A stretch of DNA of 64,000 nt from Orientallactaga sibirica (lineage: Eukaryota > Chordata > Mammalia > Rodentia > Dipodidae), in NCBI GenBank assembly GCA_036365145.1, contig JAEOAD010001942.1, positions 1,116,001-1,180,000 of the forward strand. The letters are read 5' to 3'. The notes beneath the pieces are model-generated. The model was not told the DNA's origin. It saw nothing but the letters and a program-made list of their open reading frames with translations, and made no database searches. Positions 36,854-44,015 of this stretch are shown here, piece after piece. A program made the translations under genes and the position numbers. Each line of letters begins with the position of its first letter. Positions within the stretch are counted from its first letter, which is position 1.

Positions 36854-37316
36854 GTAACAATGTGAAAATCTCAAATTTGTAAAGCTTGGCAAGTCCAATT
36901 TTAAAAGTTGAATACTGGGGAGTCATACAGAAGCCTACCAGCCTGCTCCACCCAGGATCTGCAATTTAGAATTGAATGAACGCTGTAGATACCAGGGGTC
37001 CCTCTCAGACCTGAAAGAGTCAATGGAAGACTAGACCGTGTCTCCATGAGCTCCTTTCCTTATTTACACACAGCCTGGCTTCCCAGGGCCTTAGGAATGC
37101 CTTCACAGTCACCATATCCACCCAAGGCCCAGTTCTGACCTGACATTCTCATTGGGCACCTTCCCGTATCTCTTGATGGCTGAGCACTCATTCTTGTGGT
37201 TCAGCCAAGCATCCTTCTGGCAGGTGCGGTCACAGTAATGGGCAAACTTGCACTGCCCACAGCGGTGGAGCTTCTCCTGCCTCTTGAAGCAGGTGTGGCA
37301 GACAAAGTTAACGAGG
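2661..37316 (-). CDS. SMYD1: SMYD1 exons 2-10 (SET and MYND domain protein 1), 5' end missing
   Basis: SMYD1 is a muscle-restricted lysine methyltransferase (H3K4 activity reported) and myosin/Hsp90-associated factor needed for heart and skeletal-muscle sarcomere assembly. Coding exons on the minus strand, in transcript order: 37140-37316, 34157-34370, 25739-25869, 22080-22118, 11890-12079, 7854-7946, 5210-5373, 3774-3942, 2661-2819. They total 1336 bases: one base completing a split codon, 444 codons and a TGA stop. With the 45 codons plus two bases expected from exon 1, this gives 490 residues, the length of the human protein. Domain order is split SET with inserted MYND zinc finger (about 52-90), SET core with NHDCWPNC, post-SET CTCEHC, then a TPR-like C-terminal domain. 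All acceptors are AG, all donors are GT, phases agree and no stops or frameshifts occur. Exon 1 (start codon) is not in the window. Identification is by recall of the human protein; a paralogue (SMYD2/3) is unlikely given near-identity over every exon. Confidence 0.97.
2820..3773 (-). other. SMYD1 intron 9
   Basis: A 954-base intron, mostly unique, with a CA run at 2946-2964 and a GGAAGG/GGGA purine tract at about 2995-3060. No other gene is seen. Confidence 0.85.
3774..3942 (-). CDS. SMYD1: SMYD1 exon 9
   Basis: This 169-base exon starts with the G completing Met382 and encodes residues 383-438, from [18 protein letters not shown] to [13 protein letters not shown]. It is the most conserved part of the TPR-like domain ([19 protein letters not shown]). 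His replaces Pro in the YHPNN motif of the human protein. The acceptor is ccttgtag and the donor gtgagt. It ends in phase 0. Open frames on the opposite strand over this region are shadows of this exon. Confidence 0.97.
4345..4601 (-). repeat. B2-type SINE (minus) with expanded (TTTA)n
   Basis: Minus-strand B2-type SINE in intron 8. It runs from an expanded ATTT tract (4355-4423) through the GAGAGAGAATGG box and ends at CCATCTCTCTAGCCC. Confidence 0.8.
5210..5373 (-). CDS. SMYD1: SMYD1 exon 8 (TPR-like helices)
   Basis: This 164-base exon encodes residues 328-381 and two bases of Met382. It begins [13 protein letters not shown] and ends RRMVDGYM across the junction. It forms helices of the C-terminal TPR-like domain. 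It carries more substitutions from the recalled human sequence than the other exons: Pro to Ala after KQE, Ile to Leu and Met to Leu in the NxYMLRxL stretch, and changes in [11 protein letters not shown]. None introduces a stop. The acceptor is cctgcag and the donor gtaggt. High local G+C and CpG are typical of the exon rather than a sign of decay. Confidence 0.97.
5374..7853 (-). other. SMYD1 intron 7 with SINE cluster
   Basis: Contains B2 (-) 5410-5601, B1 (+) 5633-5790, two head-to-tail B2 (+) at 5802-5980 and 5981-6182, AT-rich sequence to 6215, an older unassigned segment (6216-6960), a degenerate B1 (about 6980-7075), B1 (+) 7277-7432, then unique sequence up to exon 7. Confidence 0.75.
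7854..7946 (-). CDS. SMYD1: SMYD1 exon 7
   Basis: This 93-base exon (31 codons, phase 0 at both ends) encodes residues 297-327, from [12 protein letters not shown] to SEGLYHE. It begins the helical TPR-like C-terminal domain that packs against the SET domain and is linked to Hsp90 and myosin interaction in this family. The acceptor is ttcccag and the donor gtgaga. The lysine/glutamate-rich helix is nearly unchanged from the human protein; Asp replaces Glu at the fourth position. Confidence 0.97.
8153..8515. repeat. B2-type SINE (minus) with nested B1 (plus)
   Basis: The minus-strand B2 (8153-8221 and 8355-8515) is split by a plus-strand B1 (about 8222-8354). The host repeat GAGAGA..AATGG appears on both sides of the B1, consistent with a target-site duplication. 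Confidence 0.75.
8516..9750. repeat. Intron 6: B1-like, B2 and L1 3' fragment
   Basis: Unique sequence to 8750, a degenerate B1 (8753-8868), purine-rich unique sequence (8870-9140), a B2-type SINE with a CA run (9149-9356), then a plus-strand fragment (about 9370-9750) related to the L1 3' segment better preserved at 13.5-14.2 kb. Confidence 0.6.
9752..11382. repeat. Dense SINE cluster in intron 6
   Basis: B2 (-) 9752-9935, B2 (+) 9965-10175, B2 (-) 10180-10388, long-form B2 (-) 10395-10609, a B1-ID dimer (B4-like, minus) 10613-10845, B2 (-) 11015-11218 and B1 (-) 11225-11382. Sequence from 11383 to exon 6 is unique. Confidence 0.75.
10473..10486 (-). promoter_or_regulatory. CTCF-like core (inverted) in a long-form B2
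   Basis: GCGCCCCCTTGTGG on the plus strand, the exact reverse complement of the motif at 41526 and 52835, inside a minus-strand long-form B2 of intron 6. Confidence 0.45.
11890..12079 (-). CDS. SMYD1: SMYD1 exon 6 (catalytic SET C-terminus and post-SET)
   Basis: This 190-base exon encodes residues 233 (split) to 296. It includes [20 protein letters not shown], with the conserved GEELTVSY motif whose Tyr lines the SET active site, and the post-SET zinc site at CTCEHC. It ends at ...GVKEDPK. Relative to the human protein as I recall it, one residue after CEHCQK is Gly instead of Lys and the end reads KEDPK instead of KDNPK; both are outside the zinc ligands. The acceptor is ctctag and the donor gtagct. 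It ends in phase 0. A longer open frame runs on past the donor but is intronic. Confidence 0.98.
13034..15914 (+). repeat. Tandem duplication, copy 1 (~2.88 kb)
   Basis: This unit is repeated immediately downstream with very few differences. It contains a B2 (13071-13300), L1 3' sequence (about 13340-14165), a B2 with a (GATA)n tail (14185-14469), more L1 3' sequence (14470-14795), a B1 (14795-14896), a degenerate B1 (15286-15418), a B1-ID dimer (15521-15740) and the first part of another B2 (15762-15914) cut at the junction. Confidence 0.95.
14384..14469 (+). repeat. (GATA)n microsatellite, copy 1
   Basis: About 21 uninterrupted GATA units in the tail of a B2 SINE. The duplicated counterpart at 17286-17352 is shorter and interrupted by TGATAG units. 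Confidence 0.95.
15915..18795 (+). repeat. Tandem duplication, copy 2 (~2.88 kb)
   Basis: Second copy, starting at ATAACACAGAAGGGG as in copy 1 at 13034. The offset is 2881 bases. Differences are scattered single bases and 1-2 base indels, plus a shorter, interrupted GATA array (17286-17352 against 14384-14469). The terminal B2 runs on past the unit to about 18850, so the right boundary lies inside that SINE. Confidence 0.95.
19076..19127 (+). repeat. (TA)n microsatellite
   Basis: About 26 TA units in intron 5, downstream of a B1 tail. Confidence 0.9.
20160..21310 (+). repeat. Head-to-tail array of five B2-type SINEs
   Basis: Consecutive plus-strand elements at 20160-20375, 20381-20585, 20595-20815, 20823-21020 and 21025-21310. 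The last is the long form and ends in a (CT)n run (21222-21264). Each has its own GGCTGGAGAGATGGCTTA-type head and AAATAAATAA-type tail. Confidence 0.85.
22080..22118 (-). CDS. SMYD1: SMYD1 exon 5, 39-base alternatively spliced cassette
   Basis: This exon adds exactly 13 residues: its first base completes Asn220, twelve codons read [12 protein letters not shown], and its last two bases begin Arg233. It is the known alternative segment distinguishing the longer (490-residue) and shorter (477-residue) SMYD1 isoforms in vertebrates. The acceptor follows a pyrimidine-rich tract ending tctttcag and the donor is gtgggt. Skipping keeps the reading frame. The exon is the only SMYD1 coding sequence in the roughly 13.6 kb between exons 6 and 4, and its flanks are repeat-poor. 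A TGCATG hexamer lies 18 bases upstream on the transcribed strand (separate entry). Confidence 0.97.
22119..25738 (-). other. SMYD1 intron 4
   Basis: Unique near exon 5; B2 (22428-22650); unique (22655-23065); B2 (23070-23290); long-form B2 (23299-23500); three B1 (+) at 23504-23660, 23665-23810 and 23905-24045; a GAAA run (24049-24108); unique (24120-24955); B2 (-) 24960-25195; B1 (-) 25197-25350; unique to exon 4. Confidence 0.8.
22136..22141 (-). promoter_or_regulatory. Candidate RBFOX binding hexamer (TGCATG) upstream of cassette exon 5
   Basis: Read on the transcribed strand, TGCATG lies 18 bases before the exon 5 acceptor, next to the pyrimidine tract. RBFOX proteins bind (U)GCAUG in RNA; sites upstream of an exon usually repress it and downstream sites usually promote it. 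The exon is a muscle-gene cassette and RBFOX1/2 are active in muscle. The motif is seen directly; its function is inference. A weaker GCATG occurs about 270 bases downstream of the exon at 21808-21812. Confidence 0.45.
25739..25869 (-). CDS. SMYD1: SMYD1 exon 4 (SET core, NHxxxPN motif)
   Basis: This 131-base exon encodes residues 177-219 and two bases of Asn220. It carries the SET-core signature NHDCWPNC at about residues 205-212, part of the S-adenosylmethionine-binding pseudoknot of SET methyltransferases. The upstream [11 protein letters not shown] stretch is the preceding SET strand and loop. The acceptor is gggtag and the donor gtgagt, a strong match to consensus. On the transcribed strand a run of nine G lies 18 bases into the following intron; such G-runs near donors often bind hnRNP H/F. 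Exon 4 can join either exon 5 (AA|T, Asn) or exon 6 (AA|A, Lys), because exon 5 is 39 bases long and keeps frame. Confidence 0.98.
25926..26110 (-). repeat. B2-type SINE (minus)
   Basis: Runs from TTATTTATTTATTTGAGAGAG to AAGCCATCTTTCCAGCCCC, about 60 bases upstream of exon 4 in the transcribed direction. It is slightly shortened internally. Confidence 0.85.
26601..26810 (+). repeat. B2-type SINE
   Basis: Full-length plus-strand element with the GGGCTGGAGAAATGGCTTAG head and a CT-rich 3' part followed by AATAAATAAATAAAAG. Confidence 0.85.
27050..27780 (+). repeat. L1 3' end fragments
   Basis: Plus-strand sequence matching other copies in the window. The shared core carries GGCTCAGGG.CCATTGCGG and GAAAGAATGTAAGAGCCAAAGG, then a 3' end with GTTGTCAATAAAAAAAAA. 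It is truncated at the 5' side and contains no ORF1 or ORF2. Confidence 0.65.
28019..28320. repeat. Tail-to-tail inverted B1 pair
   Basis: A plus-strand B1 (28019-28163) ends in A13 (28164-28176), directly followed by T41 (28177-28217) and a minus-strand B1 (28218-28320). The two arms are complementary over much of their length, so transcripts could fold into a long hairpin. The minus arm ends early, at CTGCCTCCCGAA. Confidence 0.85.
28376..29150 (+). repeat. B2, L1-like, ID-like and B2 elements
   Basis: B2 (28376-28575), an L1 3'-like piece (about 28610-28740), an ID-like tRNA-derived monomer (28766-28845) and a B2 (28859-29150) with a long CT tract (29010-29107). Confidence 0.7.
29440..29975 (+). 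repeat. L1 3' fragment split by a B1 with perfect target-site duplication
   Basis: The L1 3' sequence is interrupted by a plus-strand B1 (29725-29878). The 13-base repeat AATAGGGGCAGAG flanks it at 29712-29724 and 29879-29891. The 29160-29440 stretch before it is unassigned. Confidence 0.75.
30092..30960 (+). repeat. B1s, GAA/GGA tract and L1 3' fragment
   Basis: B1 (30092-30238), a (GAA)/(GGA)n tract (30240-30328), B1 (30376-30530), then an L1 3' fragment (about 30640-30960) holding a short B1 remnant (about 30673-30790). Confidence 0.7.
31195..32635. repeat. B2 elements, minus-strand L1 3' end and CT tract
   Basis: B2 (-) 31195-31370, repeat-poor or LTR-like sequence (31375-31940), B2 (+) 31941-32160, L1 3' end in minus orientation (32195-32575, beginning with TTTTTATTGACAACTTCTA) and (CT)n at 32575-32635. 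Confidence 0.7.
33103..33860. repeat. B1 remnant, B1 (minus) and long-form B2 (minus)
   Basis: Degenerate B1 (+) 33103-33208; B1 (-) about 33436-33610 flanked by repeats of TTTAATTCTTTTTT; then a long-form minus-strand B2 at 33618-33858, reaching within about 300 bases of exon 3. Confidence 0.75.
34157..34370 (-). CDS. SMYD1: SMYD1 exon 3 (SET insert region)
   Basis: This 214-base exon encodes residues 105 (split) to 176, from [15 protein letters not shown] to HIFGV. It lies between the MYND finger and the catalytic SET core and forms the helical linker between them. The acceptor is ccccag and the donor gtaagc, a near-consensus site. It ends in phase 0, so exon 4 starts on a codon boundary. 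Relative to my memory of the human protein only conservative changes are seen, such as EEQKEL where human has EEQKDL. Open reading continues past the donor for several residues, but that extension is intronic. Confidence 0.98.
34371..37139 (-). other. SMYD1 intron 2
   Basis: A 2,769-base intron. A short (ATTC)/(ACTC)n run (34411-34455) lies next to exon 3, then unique sequence (34460-35200). After that come B2 (+) 35205-35470, B2 (+) 35755-35938, two B1 (+) at 35940-36110 and 36120-36290, unique sequence (36300-36605) and B2 (-) 36607-36822. Confidence 0.8.
37140..37316 (-). CDS. SMYD1: SMYD1 exon 2 (MYND zinc finger)
   Basis: This 177-base exon encodes residues 47-104 plus two bases of Arg105. 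Its first base completes Ser46, whose other two bases come from exon 1. It contains the whole MYND finger: Cys52, Cys55, Cys65, Cys68, Cys74, Cys78, His86 and Cys90 are all present in the usual C-x2-C-x9-C-x2-C-x5-C-x3-C-x7-H-x3-C spacing. In SMYD1 this finger binds PxLxP-type partners such as skNAC. The acceptor reads tttgcag and the donor gtcaga, a weak but valid GT donor. The split Arg codon (AG|G) joins exactly to exon 3. No disabling change is visible. Confidence 0.98.
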
Positions 37317-37419
37317 CTGCAAATGGATGGAGAAAAAAAGTAAATGGGGATGTGTCTTCGTTCATATTTTGTTGCTAATAACACATCACCACAAACGGGG
37401 TGTGTTTGAAAAGAGTTTT

Positions 37420-38930
37420 AGCCTGGCTTGGAAGGAGGAGACAGTAGGATAGAAAGTTTGAGGCCAGCATTGGCTACAAAGTGAGTTCCGTTCCTGTTTG
37501 AAAACAGGGAGGAGGCTGAAGAGATAACCCAGAGGTTCAGGCGCTTGCCTACAAAGCCTAAGAACCCAAGTTCGATTCCCTGATTGGAGTGCATTTGCAG
37601 TGACTAGAAGCCCTGGAATGCCCATTCTCTCCCACCCTATCTCCCTCCCTCTCTCTCCTTGCAAATAAATAAAGAAAAATATTCTTTTTAAAAAAGCCCA
37701 CAACTCCCCATAGTCCACTGTCAAGTTACAAGTATATCACTAAGCTTCCTGAGATTTTTCAAAGGTGCTGTAACCAAGTTAGCATTTATTTCTGTTTGTC
37801 CACGTGGCAATGAATTGTCTAGCTTTGTGGATGTACAATTGACATACAATAAACTACATGTATTGAAAATATACATATTTGGATTGAAGTTGTGGGTCAA
37901 CGGTAGCATACTCAGTATGTGCAAGGTACTGGATTCAATCCCTACAGCCAATTAATTACTTTTTAAAGTACATGTTATCTTTGTAATAGTATAACAAAAT
38001 AATCATCTTAAAAAGAGGAAATGAGCCAGGCATGGTGGCACACATCTTTAATCCCAGCACTCGGGAGGCAGAGGTAGGAGGATCACCGTGAGTTCAAGGC
38101 CACCTTGAGAAGACATAGTGAATTCTAGGTCAGTCTGAGCCAGAGTGAGACCCTACCTTGCAAAAAAAAAAAGGAGGAAGAGATGGTTTAGCACTTAAGG
38201 TGCTTAAGGTGTTTGCAAAGCCAAAGGATCCAAGTTTGATTCCCCAGGATCCACATAAGCCAGATGCACAAGGTGACACATGTGTCAGGAGCTTCTTTGT
38301 AGTAGCTGGATGCTCTGGCACACCCATTCAGTCTCTCTCTCTCTCTCTCTTTCTCTTCCTCTCTCTCAAATAAATAAATAAAAATAAAAGCTGGGCATGG
38401 TGGCGCACACCTTTAGTCAGAGCACTCAGGAGGCAGAGGTAGAAGGATCGCCATGAGTTGAAGGCCACCCTAAGACTACATCGTGAATTCCAGGTCAGCC
38501 TGGGCTAGAGCAAAACCCTACCTCGAAAAACCAAATAAATAAATAAATAAAAATAAAAATGTTTAAAAAAATAAAAAGAGGAAATGAGACTGGAGCTCAG
38601 TGGTTAAAGGCTCTTGCTTGCAAAGCCTGACAGCCCGGGTTCAAATCCCCATTACCCACATAAAGCCAGACACACAATGTGGCACATGCACCTGGAGTTC
38701 ATTTGCAGTAGCAAGAGACCCTGGCATGCCCATTCGTTCTCTCTCTCTTTTTTTTAAGGTAAGGTCTCACTCTAGGTCAGGCTGACCTGGAATTCACTGT
38801 GTAGTCTCAGGGTGGCCTTAAACTCATAATGATCTTCCTACCTCCACCTCCCGAGTGCTGGGATTAAAGGCGTGTGCTACCACACCCGGCTTCTCTCTCT
38901 CTTCTTGAAAATAAAATATAAATAAATTTT
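37420..38930. repeat. SINE cluster at the 3' end of intron 1
   Basis: Degenerate B1 (about 37420-37505), B2 (37510-37690), ID-like monomer (37879-37945), B1 (38024-38170), B2 (38175-38388), B1 (38390-38540), and a B2 (38590-38930) into which a minus-strand B1 (about 38750-38890) is inserted within the CT tract. Confidence 0.75.
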
Positions 38931-38934
38931 TAAA

Positions 38935-40340
38935 AGAGGAAATGTTTATTTTGGTTCAAGTTGATCTGTTGTTTTGGTGCTTTGGGCCAGCCCTGCATGA
39001 CAAAGGAAGCTGCTCACACCATGGGCAGCAAAGAAAGGAAGAACAATGGCTAGGGTGTCAATGCCCCTCGAAGGACATGCCCCAAGGACTCAACTCCCGT
39101 CTGTCAAGCCTCACCTCCAGAGGTCCTTGTCAGGCTGTAGACCAAGCCTTCACCAAGGAGACTAGAGAGATAGCACTTGCTTATGAAGCCTGATGACCCA
39201 GGTTCAAGTCCCCAGTACCCATGTAAAGCCAGATGCACAAAACGGCTCATGCGTCTGGAATTCATTTTCAGTGGCAGGAGGTCCTGGAGTGCCCATACTC
39301 ACTCACTTTCTCTCTCTGCCTCGCTCTCATAAATAAATAAATAAATATCTTTTTGTTTGTTTGTTTTTCCACTGTGGGATCTTTCTCTAGTCCAGGCTGA
39401 CCTGGAATTCACTGTGTAGTCTCAGAGTGGTCTCAAACTCACAGCAATTCTCCTACCTCTGCCTCCAAGTGCTGGGATTGCCACTGGGATTGTGTGTGCC
39501 ACTATGCCCGGCTTTAAAAAACAAAACCAAAAAAGCTGGGCGTGGTTGCGCACACACCTTTAATCCCAGCACTCGGGAGGCAGAGGTAGGCGGATCACTG
39601 TGAGTTCAAGGCCACCCTGAGACAACATGGTGAATTCCAGTCAGCCTGGGCTAGAGTGAGACCCTACCTCGAAAAACCAAAAAAAAAAAAAAAAAAACCT
39701 TTATTTTATTTGTTTGAGAGAGAGGAGAGAATGGGTGTGCCAGGGCCTCTAGCCATTGTAAACAAACCCCAGATGCATGCACCCCTTGTGCATCTGGCTT
39801 ACATGGGTACTGAGGAGTTGAACGTGGGTCCTTCAGCTTTGCAGGCAAGCACCTTAACTGTTAAGCCATCTCTCCAGCCCTTGAGTTTTTTAAATTTTAT
39901 TCCATTTTATTTTATTTTTTAAATTTATTTGAGAGAGGGAAAAAGGCAGACACAGAGAGAAAGAGAGAATGGGCATGCCAGGGCCTCCAACCACTGCAAA
40001 TGACTCCAGATGCATGAGCCACCTTGTGCATCTGGCTTACGTAGGTCCTGGGGAATTGAACCGAGGTCCTTTGGCTTTGCAGGCAAACACCTTAACCACT
40101 AAGCCATCTCTCCAACACTGTTTTTTTTAATATAACTAATATTTTGTCTTTTTATGAGCAAGAGCAAGAGAATTGGCACACCAGGGCCTCTAGCCATGGC
40201 AATCAAACTCCAGACACGTGCACCACCTTGTGCGCATGCGTCACTCTGTACACCTGGCTAACGTGGGTTCTAGGGAGTCGAACCTGGGTCCTTTGGCTTT
40301 GCGGGCAAGTACCTTAACCACTAAGCCATGTCTTCAGCCC
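38935..40340. repeat. Older repeat plus B1/B2 cluster
   Basis: An unassigned, possibly old repeat (38935-39160); B2 (+) 39160-39345; B1 (-) 39350-39515; B1 (+) 39533-39690; then three consecutive minus-strand B2s at 39695-39880, 39905-40120 and 40125-40340. Confidence 0.75.
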
Positions 40341-40617
40341 CACTTTGGATTTGTATTCAATCATCTTTCATGCTGGTGTGATAAACTGAGTCATCTGCAA
40401 ATCTGAGCGCCTACCCTAGGTTGGGAAAGCAGCAGGGAGGGGCAGTGCTTCCCTCTGGACCCAGAAGACAGAGCATGCATACAAACTCAAGGCAGGGAAG
40501 GAAGGGGCTGAGCCAGGAAAGGGTCTGAAAGGGAGAGTTAGGAGCAAGAACAATCATGCCAGCAGGCACTTATAGCTCCATATGACTCTGCTCATGGGCA
40601 CCCACTAAAACTGCTCT

Positions 40618-41190
40618 CAGGCTGGAGAGATAGCTTGGCAGTTAAGGCACTTGCCTGTGAAGCTTAAGGACCCAGGTTCGATTCCCCAGTACCCACGTAA
40701 GCTGTGTGCACATGGTGGCTGTAATGGTTTAAATAGATGTCCCCCAACAGCTTTAGGAGTTTATTTAAGCTTTCTAAGTTAGATCTCCAGCCTCCTGGCT
40801 GGAGAAGATGTCACTGTGGGCGGATCCTAGGGTCCAGCCCTGAGGTGTGTTTGGGGGTGGATTTGGAATTCCAGTCTAGAGATATGCAGAGGGCTGGAGC
40901 TTTGTCTGGGTTTCGAGTGTGTTTGCTTATGGTGCTGGTGGTGGCTTTTTTCTCGCTATGCATGGACCTGTGAAAGGGGGACCAACTTCTTCCACCATTA
41001 TGAAATATCCCCTGGATCTGCAAGCTTCAAGAAACCCCTTCCTCCATAACTGTGCCTGGTTTGGAAGTTCATCCCAGCAACAGAAGCTGTCTACTACAGT
41101 GATGCATGTGTCTGAAGTTCATTTGCAGTGGCTAGAGGCCCTGGTGCACCTATTATCTCTCTCTGTGTAATAAATTTATTTTAAAAAATT
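40618..41190 (+). repeat. B2-type SINE split by a solo LTR
   Basis: The plus-strand B2 head and body (40618-40721) and its 3' part (41099-41190) are separated by the LTR at 40722-41098. Joined, the two parts follow the normal B2 order without loss. Confidence 0.8.
40722..41098 (+). mobile_element. Solo LTR (MaLR-like) inside a B2 SINE
   Basis: A 377-base segment starting TGTAATGG and ending CTACTACA, so it has TG...CA ends with inverted TGTA/TACA termini. It interrupts a B2, with GTGGC before and GTGAT after as a diverged 5-base target duplication. No internal retroviral sequence is present. The family assignment is by texture only. Confidence 0.65.
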
Positions 41191-41386
41191 GCTCTCATAG
41201 CTTACACCCAAATTAATATTTTCAAAACATTACAGTATAGTATCCTCATATTTTTATTCATATACACATACTGCTGTTTTGTGAATACATTGTGTTTTGT
41301 ACCTGAATTCTGTACTGAACAAAAACATCACAGTGCAAAGTTCTTATCAGTTTCACTGTTTCAAAATGTTAAAAACTGGGGGCTAG

Positions 41387-42568
41387 GGCTGGAGAGATGG
41401 CTTAGCGGTTAAGGCGCCTGCCTGCTAAGCCTAAGAACACTGGTTCCAATCTCCAGCAGTTCCAATCTCCAGGTCCCACGTTTAGCCAGATGCAAAGTGA
41501 CGCAAGGGCGCAATGCCGCACTTGACCACAAGGGGGCGCACACATCTGGATTTCGTTCACAGCAGCTGAGAGACTGCTGGCGCTCCCATCTCTATCTGTC
41601 TCCCTCTCCCTCTCTGTCTGTCTGTCTCTCTGTGTGTGTCTCTCTCCAAAAATAAATAATAAAAATAATTTTTAAAAATTTGAAAAAAAAAACTCAGGGC
41701 TAGAGATGTATGTTGCTCAGTAGTGATGTGCGTGCTTAGCATAAATAAAGTCCTGCATTCAATTCCCAATGCCTTCAAAATTTTTTAATTAAAAAATTTA
41801 ATTTCAAAGCTGGGCGTGGTGGCACATGCCTTTAATCCCAGCACTTGGGAGGCAGAGGTAGAAGGATCATCATGAGTTTGCGGCCACCCTGAGATTACAT
41901 AGTGAATTCCAGGTCAGCCTGAGCTAGAGTGAGACCCTACCTCAAAAAATAAAAATAAACAAATAATTTAATTTCAAAGAATTAAAATTTAAATACAAGT
42001 GAAAACTCTGGCAGCACTCAGGAGGTTGAGGCCAAAGGACCACGAGTCCAAGACCAGCCTGGGCTACATGGCAAGACCCTGTCAAAAGAAACAAATAAAA
42101 CCTGGAAACGGAAGTTCTCTAGTTCTACTTCTTCATCTTTCAAACACTGCTTATCTCTTATCTACTTGAAATGCAATAATACGTAGTGTCGTGGCCTGTG
42201 GCCAGAGCAAGTTCCAAGAATTCTCAGAGCTGAGGATATGATTCAGTGATTAAAGGCATTTTGGCCTACAAAGCATGACAGCCTGGGTTTGATTTCCCAG
42301 TACCCAAGCAAAACCAGATGCTCAAAGTGGTACATACATGTGGAGTTCTCCCTCCCTCCCTCTCTTTCTCTCTCTCCCCTCACAAATAAATAAATAAATA
42401 AATAATATTTGTTACAAAAGCATTAGTCAGGCTGGGGAGATGGCTCAGTGGTTGAAGCACTTGTTTGCAAAGTCTGACAGCCTGGATATCTATGTAAAGC
42501 CAGTTGAACAAAGTGATGTATCACCTGGAGTTGATTTCCAACAGCAAGATCCCTGGTATACCCATACA

Positions 42569-42609
<41 letters not shown>

Positions 42610-42660
42610 CTCTCCTCTCCACCCCTCCCTCCTCACAAATAAATAAATAAATAATAAGTT
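41387..42660 (+). repeat. Long-form B2, ID-like, B1 and B2 elements
   Basis: Long-form B2 (41387-41680) with a CTCF-like core at 41526-41539; ID-like monomer (41697-41790); B1 (41808-41960); degenerate B1 (about 42000-42100); two B2s at 42222-42405 and 42428-42660. Confidence 0.8.
41526..41539 (+). promoter_or_regulatory. CTCF-like core CCACAAGGGGGCGC in a long-form B2
   Basis: Matches the CTCF core consensus CCASYAGRKGGCRS at all positions but one. An identical motif lies at 52835-52848 and, inverted, at 10473-10486. Rodent B2 SINEs are known carriers of CTCF sites. Binding itself cannot be read from sequence. Confidence 0.45.
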
Positions 42661-43235
42661 TTTAAAGTCAGCAGTCAAGAACTGGTTCTCAAATTCTCCT
42701 GTGCTGCGTTAGCTGAGACTGTGTGTAGTAAAGGATGGCTATACAAGTATAAAGCTGTCGAACTGGTTAGGAGAAATACAATCTTTTTCAAGGACAAGTA
42801 GGAGTTTTAAGTGTAATCATTTCAGTTGAGTCAGAGGCAGTTATGTAGAACATATGTCATTATAGATCTGCCGGAGGGGTTTACCTTATCGTTGACATTA
42901 CTTAAATGGGTTGGCACATGGCAATAGTACAAAAATAAAGTCGAGTCTCCAAGTTGGTTTTATTATTACTTTTACATTCTGTGCAAATCCGCCCTTATTG
43001 CTTTTGTCAGAGATGGACCGGGTGTCCTACATTGCCCTACCCTGGTACACTCAGCCTGTGACTTATTGAGACAAGTTTTCCCAGGCTGACTCACGGAGAA
43101 AGAATACATCTGACTTGGCATTTGCCTCTAGGCTCACATGAACTGAAATAATACGCTTCTAATAGGGTCCAATTATAGAATAAGCCATGTAACTACATTA
43201 TATCCCTTAAGAATAAGTTTCAGCTGCATGGCCCA
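42660..43235. other. Repeat-poor island in intron 1
   Basis: About 575 bases without a recognised SINE, L1 or microsatellite. It has a CAGCTG E-box near 43222. It may be an old degraded repeat or conserved non-coding DNA. No coding potential was recognised. Confidence 0.4.
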
Positions 43236-44015
43236 CATGTTTTGTTGTTGTTATTGTTGTTTGTTTTTGGGTTTTTTTTTGTTTGTTTGTTTGTTTGGTT
43301 GGTTGGTTGGTTGGTTTTTCGAGGTAGGGTCTCCCTCTGGCCCAAGCTGACCTGGAATTCACTATAGTCTCAGGGTGGCCTCAAACTCACGGCAATCCTC
43401 CTACCTCTGCCTCCTGAGTGCTGGGATTAAAGGCATGCGCCACCATGCCCAGCTGCCCACATGTTTTAAGAGTCACTTTGGCTAAGAGGAAACTATAGGC
43501 AGAGCCCTGCAGTCCTGCAGTAACAGGGGAACTTTATAATTCCTTCTATCATCATGTATCAGGCCTTGAACCAATAAAACTATCAGCTCAAAGATAAGTC
43601 CCCATCAGTTTATCCATGAGCTTCTTTGAGAAAATAACATCACTATAAGACACTTCTCCTTCTTGTCTTTCTTTCCTTCTTTTCTTTCTTTTGTTTTCTT
43701 TGGAGACAAAGAACCCCAGGCTGGCTTCAAATTTGATATGAAAAGTCAAATCTGGAATCAGTCCAAGTTGAGTTCAACTCCTGACTTCAACATCTATTAG
43801 CTATATCAGCTTGACTGAGTTCTTCAATCTTTCTGTGCGTTTTATTTTATTGTGTTTTTAAACTTTTTGTTTTAAGGTAGGGTCTCACTCTAGCTCAAGC
43901 TGACCTGGAACTCACCATGTAGTCTCAGGCTGGCCTTGAACTGACAGTGATCCTCCTACCTACCTCTGCCTCCCAAGTGCTGGTATTAAAGGCATGCGCC
44001 ATTATGCCTGGCTGT
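43235..44015. repeat. Two B1 (minus) elements flanking unique sequence
   Basis: B1 (-) 43235-43455 with a T/G-rich head, repeat-poor sequence (43456-43850), then B1 (-) 43855-44015. Confidence 0.75.
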
